64,000 nucleotides of DNA, taken from assembly GCA_964494015.1 (NCBI GenBank), contig CAZBQC010000001.1:10074-74073 (forward strand), in the 5' to 3' direction. Below the pieces are notes generated by a model, which saw only the letters and a list, made by a program, of their open reading frames with translations, had not been told where the DNA came from and ran no database searches. This DNA is from CAZBQC01 sp964494015 (lineage in GTDB: Bacteria; Bacillota_I; Bacilli_A; RF39; UBA660). Shown one piece after another: positions 58,679 to 64,000 of the stretch (within the stretch, counting starts at the first letter, position 1; each line of letters starts with the position of its first letter). A program made the position numbers and the translations under genes.

Positions 58679-59509
58679 ATGAAGGAAAAGTCTTTTGCTA
58701 AAGTAAATTTAGCTATTAATGTAATCAGAAAGCTACCTAATGGCTATCATGAATTAGATATGATCATGCTACCTATTTCTCTTTACGATGAAATAGAAAT
58801 TAATTTTGCCCCTGATGATTTGCTTAATGGGAGAAGTTTTAATGATGTAGTTGTCAAGAATAATTTAATTGTTAAAACCATCGAGCTAATGCGAAGAAAA
58901 TATGATTTAGTTTTCAATTTTGATATTCAAATAACGAAAAGAATTCCTCTTTCAGCTGGTTTGGGAGGAGGCAGTTCCAATGCTGCCACTACCATCAAGA
59001 TCTTAAATAAACTTTGTAATCTTGGACTTCAATTAGAGGAAATGTCTGAAATTGGACAACAGTTGGGCGCTGATGTTCCCTTCTTTTTATATGGTCAGCC
59101 AGCTCGAGTTAGAGGGATTGGCAATCTAATTTCTCCTCTTGAGATAGAGCCAATTACTTTACTTTTGATTAAACCGTTAGAGGGGATATCTACCAAGGAA
59201 GCATTCCAAAAACTAAATCTAAATGAATGTAATCATCCTAATATCGATCAGATAATTCAAAATATTAATGATCAAAAGAATTGGTTTAATCTGTTAGGAA
59301 ACTCTTTGGAGTATTCAGCTAATATTCTTCTTCCTAAGTTGGAAGCTATTAAACAAGAGTTGTTTATGTCTGGAATTGATAAAATAATCATGTCAGGAAG
59401 TGGATCAACCTTAATTTTTTTAGCTAGTGATGAGCAAATACTGAATAAAGTTTTGACGAAAAAAGATTCTCGTTACGACTTATTTGGAAAATATAAAACA
59501 TTAAAATAA
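58679..59509 (+). CDS. ispE: 4-diphosphocytidyl-2-C-methyl-D-erythritol kinase
   Basis: 276 residues of the GHMP kinase family: KSFAKVNLAINVIRKLPNGY at the N-terminus, the ATP loop PLSAGLGGGSSNAATT, and MSGSGSTLIF near the C-terminus. It phosphorylates CDP-methylerythritol in the non-mevalonate isoprenoid pathway, so this organism uses the MEP route. Other MEP genes are not in the window. Confidence 0.95.
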   Translation: MKEKSFAKVNLAINVIRKLPNGYHELDMIMLPISLYDEIEINFAPDDLLNGRSFNDVVVKNNLIVKTIELMRRKYDLVFNFDIQITKRIPLSAGLGGGSSNAATTIKILNKLCNLGLQLEEMSEIGQQLGADVPFFLYGQPARVRGIGNLISPLEIEPITLLLIKPLEGISTKEAFQKLNLNECNHPNIDQIIQNINDQKNWFNLLGNSLEYSANILLPKLEAIKQELFMSGIDKIIMSGSGSTLIFLASDEQILNKVLTKKDSRYDLFGKYKTLK

Positions 59510-59562
59510 AAAAAGTGGAAATATTGTCGATTTTTATGTATAATGATGATAGAGGTAATAAA

Positions 59563-60117
59563 ATGTACAACTATATAATTGGGAAGGTTACAGAAATAAA
59601 TACTAATATGATAACTTTAGATAATAACGGGGTAGGATATTTAATTCATACTCCAAACCCTTATTCGTTTAACGAAGGAGATTCTTATCTGGTATATATC
59701 TATCATCATCTTCGAGAAGATGAAAGCAGTTTATATGGTTTTAAAACGTATGAAGAAAAAGATTTGTTTTTGAAACTTCTTTCGGTAAAAGGACTTGGAC
59801 CCAAGATGGCTCTACCGATTGTTGCTAGTTCCTCAATCAATGGCATTGCCGATGCAATTAATCGTGAAAATGTCTTATATTTGAAGAAGTTTCCTAAAAT
59901 AGGGGATAAGTTAGCTAAACAGATAATTTTAGATTTAAAAGGAAAATTGGTTGTCAATGCTACGCTAAGTAACAATGATTATACTGATGAATTGTATGAT
60001 GTTTTAAAGGGACTTGGATACAATGATAAAGATATCAAAAATATTATGCCACGAATCAATAAAGATTTATCACTTGAGGAGCAAATAAAGGAAGCACTAA
60101 AATTGATGCTTAGATAG
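59563..60117 (+). CDS. ruvA: Holliday junction branch migration protein RuvA
   Basis: Start at ATG 59563 ([12 protein letters not shown]) behind agaggtaa, as in the family; the in-frame start at 59515 adds unrelated residues. 184 residues: OB-fold, then helix-hairpin-helix segments ([32 protein letters not shown]) and a C-terminal RuvB-contact domain ([15 protein letters not shown]). A TATAAT is at 59539-59544. It binds Holliday junctions and recruits RuvB. Confidence 0.95.
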   Translation: MYNYIIGKVTEINTNMITLDNNGVGYLIHTPNPYSFNEGDSYLVYIYHHLREDESSLYGFKTYEEKDLFLKLLSVKGLGPKMALPIVASSSINGIADAINRENVLYLKKFPKIGDKLAKQIILDLKGKLVVNATLSNNDYTDELYDVLKGLGYNDKDIKNIMPRINKDLSLEEQIKEALKLMLR

Positions 60118-60125
60118 GAGGTCAT

Positions 60126-61109
60126 ATGAACAGTAGTGAAGACGTAGGATACGAACAGAATATTCGTCCTAATCGCTTAAATGAATATATTGGTCAAAGT
60201 GATGTCAAGGAAAATATTCGAGTCTTTGTCGAAGCTGCTAAGATGCGAAATGAACCTCTCGACCATGTTCTTCTTTATGGCCCACCGGGATTGGGTAAAA
60301 CAACTTTAGCCTATATTATTGCCAATGAGTTAAATAGCAATATTCGAACAGCTAGTGGACCAGCGATTGAGAAACCTGGAGACTTGGCAGCTATTCTTTC
60401 TTCACTTGAACCAGGAGATGTCCTATTTATCGACGAGATTCATCGCTTGCCGAGATTCATTGAAGAAATTCTCTATCCGGCGATGGAAGACTTTACTTTA
60501 GATATTATTGTCGGCAGTGAAGGGAGCAGTCGAAGCATCAAAATAAATTTGCCACCTTTCACATTAGTAGGAGCGACTACTCGAGCTGGTGATTTATCTA
60601 GTCCGTTAAGAGACCGGTTTGGAATTGTCTCAAAATTAAAGTATTATACGATCGATGAATTAAATGATATTGTCAAAAGAACTTCCAAGGTCTTGGAGAT
60701 GGCAATTGACGATGATGCTTCGCTGTTACTTGCTAAAAGGAGTAGGGGTACGCCAAGAGTGGCCAATCGCCTGTTTAAAAGAGTGCGGGATTTTGCTATA
60801 GTTGATGGCAGGAGTCATATCGATCTTAGTATTACTAATTTGGCTCTTGATCGATTAAAAGTTGATGATTTAGGGCTGGATGAAACCGATCATCAATTGC
60901 TAAAAGCTATCATTGAAAAATTTAATGGAGGACCAGTTGGTATCGAATCAATTGCCAGTTCGATAGGCGAAGAAGTGACGACTATTCTCGATGTTTACGA
61001 ACCATATCTATTACAAATTGGTTTTTTAAAGAGAACCTCACGTGGTCGGGTCGTGACCGATAAAGCTTATCGACATTTAGGAATATCTAATCAAGGAAGT
61101 TTATTTTAG
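60126..61109 (+). CDS. ruvB: Holliday junction branch migration ATPase RuvB
   Basis: 327 residues: [19 protein letters not shown], Walker [15 protein letters not shown], Walker [11 protein letters not shown], sensor [18 protein letters not shown] and the C-terminal winged helix with [13 protein letters not shown]. It pumps DNA through the RuvA-bound junction. Ribosome binding site aggaggt lies at the ruvA stop. ruvC is absent, as in Firmicutes, which use RecU. Confidence 0.97.
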   Translation: MNSSEDVGYEQNIRPNRLNEYIGQSDVKENIRVFVEAAKMRNEPLDHVLLYGPPGLGKTTLAYIIANELNSNIRTASGPAIEKPGDLAAILSSLEPGDVLFIDEIHRLPRFIEEILYPAMEDFTLDIIVGSEGSSRSIKINLPPFTLVGATTRAGDLSSPLRDRFGIVSKLKYYTIDELNDIVKRTSKVLEMAIDDDASLLLAKRSRGTPRVANRLFKRVRDFAIVDGRSHIDLSITNLALDRLKVDDLGLDETDHQLLKAIIEKFNGGPVGIESIASSIGEEVTTILDVYEPYLLQIGFLKRTSRGRVVTDKAYRHLGISNQGSLF

Positions 61110-61117
61110 GAGGATAT

Positions 61118-61609
61118 ATGGAGTTAAATAAAGATATGAAAAATTTGCAAAATCAAAGAGTGAATTATGAAAAGAAAAAAGGATCGCATCAGTTATTGAG
61201 CGATGTAATGACTGTTTTAAAATGGGCATTAGGAGCCTTGGCGGTTACTGGTTTATTTGGTTTATCATTTGCTGGCTATCCATTAGTTTATTTGCTTGGA
61301 ACAGCCACAATCGGAAGTATTGGTGTCTATGGATTAACTAAATTATCGAATCATGAAAATAATATGGTGGTAAATTATGACCGAAATATTAGTCAGGTTC
61401 ATTCCGAGATGGGCCAACTAGAAGCTCAAAAAGGAGCTGTCAAAAGAGGTCCAAAAGTTCAATTAACCTTACCAGCGAGTATTAAAATGAGTGGGTCAAG
61501 TGAAATAGAAGTTACGCCACAGTATAATTTTGACAATCTTAATGTCGGAGTACCAGCGATGGAAAACGGATTAGATAATTCTGAATATGTGCAAGGATCT
61601 CACCGTTAA
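61118..61609 (+). CDS. Membrane protein of unknown function between ruvB and queA
   Basis: 163 residues: charged helical start, two adjacent hydrophobic segments (about 31-52 and 55-75), a second helical stretch, and a polar C-terminal tail with KVQLTLPASIKMSG. Ribosome binding site aggagg after ruvB. It is probably co-transcribed with ruvAB and queA by spacing. No family recognised. Confidence 0.6.
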   Translation: MELNKDMKNLQNQRVNYEKKKGSHQLLSDVMTVLKWALGALAVTGLFGLSFAGYPLVYLLGTATIGSIGVYGLTKLSNHENNMVVNYDRNISQVHSEMGQLEAQKGAVKRGPKVQLTLPASIKMSGSSEIEVTPQYNFDNLNVGVPAMENGLDNSEYVQGSHR

Positions 61610-61631
61610 TTAAGTTAGATAGGAGTAAGAT

Positions 61632-62657
61632 ATGAAGACAGATGATTTTAACTACGATTTACCAGAACATTTAATTGCCCAGACTCCTATTAAAGAAAGA
61701 GATAAATCGAAACTACTAGTTTTGGACAAAAAGACTGGTCGTCTTGAACATCGAATTTTTGGAGATATTCTTGATTATTTAAATAGTGGTGATACTTTGG
61801 TATTAAACGATACCAAAGTTATTCCAGCTCGATTAATTGGTGAAAAAGTTACGACGAAAGCAGTCATTGAAGTCCTGTTATTAAAAGATTTAGGTGATGA
61901 CATTTGGGAAACTGTCGTTAAACCAGCTCGAAGGATCGAACTAGGAACAGTTGTCACTTTTGGCAATGATTTACTTAAGATGGAATGTATCAATATTTTA
62001 GATGAGGGAATTAGACATTTTAAATTAATTTATCGTGGTATCTTGTATGAATTATTAGAAAAACTAGGTACGATGCCACTGCCTCCTTATATTCATGAAA
62101 AATTAATTGATCAAAACCGTTATCAGACAGTCTATGCCAAGAACATTGGCAGTGCCGCAGCACCGACAGCCGGGCTTCATTTTACAGAAGAATTATTAGA
62201 TAGGATTAGAGAAAAGGGCATTAATGTAGCTTATATCACTCTTCATGTCGGCTTAGGAACCTTTCGTCCGGTAATGACCGACAATCTTTTAGAACATAAG
62301 ATGCACAGTGAATATTACAGTATGGACGAGGCGACAGCTAAACTTTTAAATCTGACTAAGCAAAACGGTCAGCGAATTATTGCCGTTGGTACAACTTCGG
62401 TTCGAACCTTAGAAACGATTATGGGTAAACATCATCGGTTTATAGGTTGTTCTGGTGAAACAGATATTTTTATCTATCCCGGTTATAAATTTTTAGCGGT
62501 CGATGCCTTGGTTACTAATTTTCATTTGCCAAAGTCGACGTTATTGATGCTGGTAAGTGCCTTCTCTGATAAAGCAAAAATCCTTAATGCCTATCAGGAA
62601 GCTATCAAAAATAATTATCGTTTCTTTTCATTTGGAGACGCAATGCTCATTAAATGA
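61632..62657 (+). CDS. queA: tRNA preQ1(34) S-adenosylmethionine ribosyltransferase-isomerase
   Basis: 341 residues with [20 protein letters not shown] at the start, [39 protein letters not shown] and the closing [16 protein letters not shown]. QueA makes epoxyqueuosine in tRNA from preQ1. Location beside ruvAB is conserved in Firmicutes. tgt is not in the window. Confidence 0.97.
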   Translation: MKTDDFNYDLPEHLIAQTPIKERDKSKLLVLDKKTGRLEHRIFGDILDYLNSGDTLVLNDTKVIPARLIGEKVTTKAVIEVLLLKDLGDDIWETVVKPARRIELGTVVTFGNDLLKMECINILDEGIRHFKLIYRGILYELLEKLGTMPLPPYIHEKLIDQNRYQTVYAKNIGSAAAPTAGLHFTEELLDRIREKGINVAYITLHVGLGTFRPVMTDNLLEHKMHSEYYSMDEATAKLLNLTKQNGQRIIAVGTTSVRTLETIMGKHHRFIGCSGETDIFIYPGYKFLAVDALVTNFHLPKSTLLMLVSAFSDKAKILNAYQEAIKNNYRFFSFGDAMLIK

Positions 62658-62675
62658 CTTAAAAAGTCATTTTTA
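62652..62675 (+). terminator. Terminator after queA
   Basis: AAATGACTT (62652-62660), three-base loop, AAGTCATTT (62664-62672) with T residues beyond, overlapping the queA stop codon. Confidence 0.8.
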
Positions 62676-62724
62676 TTATCAAATTAGATCAATCTATAGT
62701 ATAATTAAGTTAGGTGGTGTTCCG

Positions 62725-63459
62725 ATGATTATTACTAGTGTTACAAATGAAAAAATTAAGAGTTATGTTAAGTTGAAAGAAAAGAAGTATCGCGATGAGA
62801 GTGGTCTATTTATGGTTGAAGGAGAACATTTAATTCGTGAGGCTTATCGAAAAAATTTAATCAAAGAACTTATTTTAGAAGAAGGAGAAACTTTTTCTTT
62901 AGATATCGAGATCATTTATGTTAAAAAAGAAGTTATGAAAAAGCTATCTTCACTGGATACACCTCTTTCCATGATCGCGATTTGCAGAATACCACAAACT
63001 AAAACTACTTTAGGAGAAAGGATTCTCTTGTTGGATGGTATTCAGGATCCTGGTAATTTAGGGACGATTATTCGAAGTGCCGTCGCTTTTAATGTCTCGA
63101 CGATTGTTTTGGGGAACAAAACCGTAGATTTATATAATTCCAAAGTTTTAAGAGCTACGCAAGGAATAAATTTTTATATTAATATCATCAATGATGATTT
63201 AGTTAAAGTCATCGAAGCATTAAAAAAAGAAAAGTATACTATTTATGGTACAGATGTAAAAAAAGGTTTGGATGTCTCGGTTCTTTCACAAGACGAAAAA
63301 AAACATTTAGCACTAGTTATTGGTAATGAAGGGCAAGGGATCAGTCCTGAGATCTATCAGTTATGTGATGAGTATTTGCATATCAAAATGTCCAATCAGG
63401 CTGAGAGTTTGAATGTCGCGGTGGCAACTAGTATTCTCTTGTATGAGTTAGATAGGTGA
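62725..63459 (+). CDS. TrmH/SpoU-family RNA 2'-O-methyltransferase
   Basis: Start at ATG 62725 (MIITSVTNEKIKSYVKLKEK) behind taggtggtg. The long upstream frame from 62557 runs through queA and is discarded. 244 residues: an N-terminal substrate-binding domain and the SPOUT fold with LLDGIQDPGNLGTIIRSA, VIGNEGQGIS and the closing NQAESLNVAVATSILLYE. It methylates ribose in rRNA or tRNA; it resembles the YsgA/RlmB group but the target base is not known. A TATAAT is at 62700-62705. Confidence 0.9.
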   Translation: MIITSVTNEKIKSYVKLKEKKYRDESGLFMVEGEHLIREAYRKNLIKELILEEGETFSLDIEIIYVKKEVMKKLSSLDTPLSMIAICRIPQTKTTLGERILLLDGIQDPGNLGTIIRSAVAFNVSTIVLGNKTVDLYNSKVLRATQGINFYINIINDDLVKVIEALKKEKYTIYGTDVKKGLDVSVLSQDEKKHLALVIGNEGQGISPEIYQLCDEYLHIKMSNQAESLNVAVATSILLYELDR

Positions 63460-63462
63460 ACA

Positions 63463-63957
63463 ATGAAAACAGAATATTTATATCTTGGTTATGTTGCTGG
63501 TACTCATGGTATCAAAGGTGAAATAAAATTGAGATCCCCATTTTGGTATAAAGATAAAGTCTTTATGATTGGGAAACCATTATATATTGGTAAAGATCAT
63601 GAAAAATTTATTATCGATGGTTATCGTACTCACAAAGATTATGATTTAGTACTCTTGAAAGATTATAGCAATATCAATGAAGTATTAAAATTTGTTAGTG
63701 AATCAGTCTATGTCATTAGATCGGAATTAGATTTAGATCAAGGCGATTATTTAGAATCTGATTTAATTGATATGGAGGTTGTCGATCATAATCAAAAGGT
63801 AATTGGCAATATCACTTCCGTCCGTTATTTAGCCAAAAATAAGAAGATTTTAGTCATCAATGGCAATAAATATTTACCTTTTGAAAAAGAATTCATTAAA
63901 AATGTTGATTTGGAAAATAAAAAAGTATATATTAATTCTATTAAGGGGATGTTTTAA
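63463..63957 (+). CDS. rimM: Ribosome maturation factor RimM
   Basis: 164 residues: YLYLGYVAGTHGIKGEIKL at the start (family GxxxxxHGxxGExxV), and DLIDMEVVDHNQKVIGNI then LVINGNKYLPFEKEFI in the PRC-barrel half. RimM assists 30S head assembly by binding S19. It is followed directly by trmD, its usual partner. Confidence 0.94.
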   Translation: MKTEYLYLGYVAGTHGIKGEIKLRSPFWYKDKVFMIGKPLYIGKDHEKFIIDGYRTHKDYDLVLLKDYSNINEVLKFVSESVYVIRSELDLDQGDYLESDLIDMEVVDHNQKVIGNITSVRYLAKNKKILVINGNKYLPFEKEFIKNVDLENKKVYINSIKGMF

Positions 63958-64000
63958 TGAAGATTGATATTTTAACTTTATTTAGTAATATGTATCAAGG
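63957..64000 (+). CDS. trmD: tRNA (guanine-N1)-methyltransferase, 3' part outside window
   Basis: Only the first 14 codons are visible: MKIDILTLFSNMYQ, which matches the TrmD start (MKIDILTLFPEMF). The ATG shares one base with the rimM stop (TAATG), giving coupled translation. TrmD methylates G37 of tRNAs. Assignment is strengthened by rimM immediately upstream. Confidence 0.88.
   Translation, partial: MKIDILTLFSNMYQ

Noticed and set aside
62557..62724. Upstream extension of the methyltransferase reading frame
   Set aside because: It runs through queA and a terminator; the ATG at 62725 has a good ribosome binding site and matches the family start.
1..64000. Mycoplasma-type genetic code (TGA as Trp)
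   Set aside because: Several genes end properly at TGA (VirB6-like, TraC-like, sspI) and conserved Trp residues use TGG.

Overview
The window is a strongly AT-rich bacterial chromosome segment with dense, mostly co-directional (+ strand) genes. TGA is used as a stop and Trp is read from TGG, so this is the standard bacterial code and not the Mycoplasma code. Gene orders such as polA-mutM, mutL-miaA, nusB-xseA-xseB, infC-rpmI-rplT, rpsB-tsf-pyrH, ruvA-ruvB-queA and rimM-trmD point to Firmicutes. The AT bias and the many small membrane proteins suit an uncultured Bacilli lineage (RF39/Erysipelotrichales-like), but that placement is inference. Four genes belong to spore-formation families: SpoIVB-like peptidase, SpoVID-like LysM protein, YsxE/CotS-like protein and SspI. 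Lon followed by SpoVID-like and YsxE-like genes echoes the Bacillus order. The lineage therefore either forms spores or retains part of the programme.

Layout. 1-11.8 kb: a type IV secretion/conjugation locus with VirB2-like (cut by the window edge), VirB6/TrbL-like, PrgI-like, a VirB4 split into two genes, a membrane-anchored SpoIID plus C39-like cell-wall enzyme, a lipoprotein and a VirD4 coupling ATPase with a long acidic tail. It ends at a strong terminator. No relaxase or integrase is visible. 11.8-16.7 kb: rhodanese, polA, a cation efflux gene and mutM. 16.7-20 kb: a small accessory block (KilA-N protein, F420-0 ligase-like protein, nucleotidyltransferase) bracketed by a 17/20 direct repeat. 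20-31.6 kb: uvrC, mutL, miaA, a large Ig-like surface protein, superoxide dismutase, galE, nusB, xseA and xseB.

31.6-35 kb: an accessory cluster of BRO-N, RhuM and RhuM-Fic genes with two decayed relatives. Each of these, and the distant KilA-N gene, carries its own 25-37 bp near-palindrome inside or beside the coding sequence. The palindromes differ in sequence but sit at equivalent places in the domains. I consider this the best candidate in the window for an undescribed system. 35-48.5 kb: HelD-like helicase, sugar nucleotidyltransferase, SpoIVB-like peptidase, lon, SpoVID-like, YsxE-like, a polysaccharide deacetylase and a 1.1-kb-codon surface protein made of two duplicated modules. 48.5-53.6 kb: translation genes. 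infC apparently starts at ATA behind an attenuator-like leader, and ribosomal proteins L20 and S2 both carry a C-terminal Rho_N/SAP-like extension. 53.6-64 kb: sspI, lemA with a DUF2207 gene, topA, ispE, ruvA, ruvB, queA, an rRNA methyltransferase, rimM and the start of trmD.

Transcription signals are unusually readable: several consensus promoters, and about seventeen hairpin/T-run terminators. At polA and ispE the promoter is embedded in the preceding terminator. No tRNA, rRNA, CRISPR array or insertion sequence was recognised.
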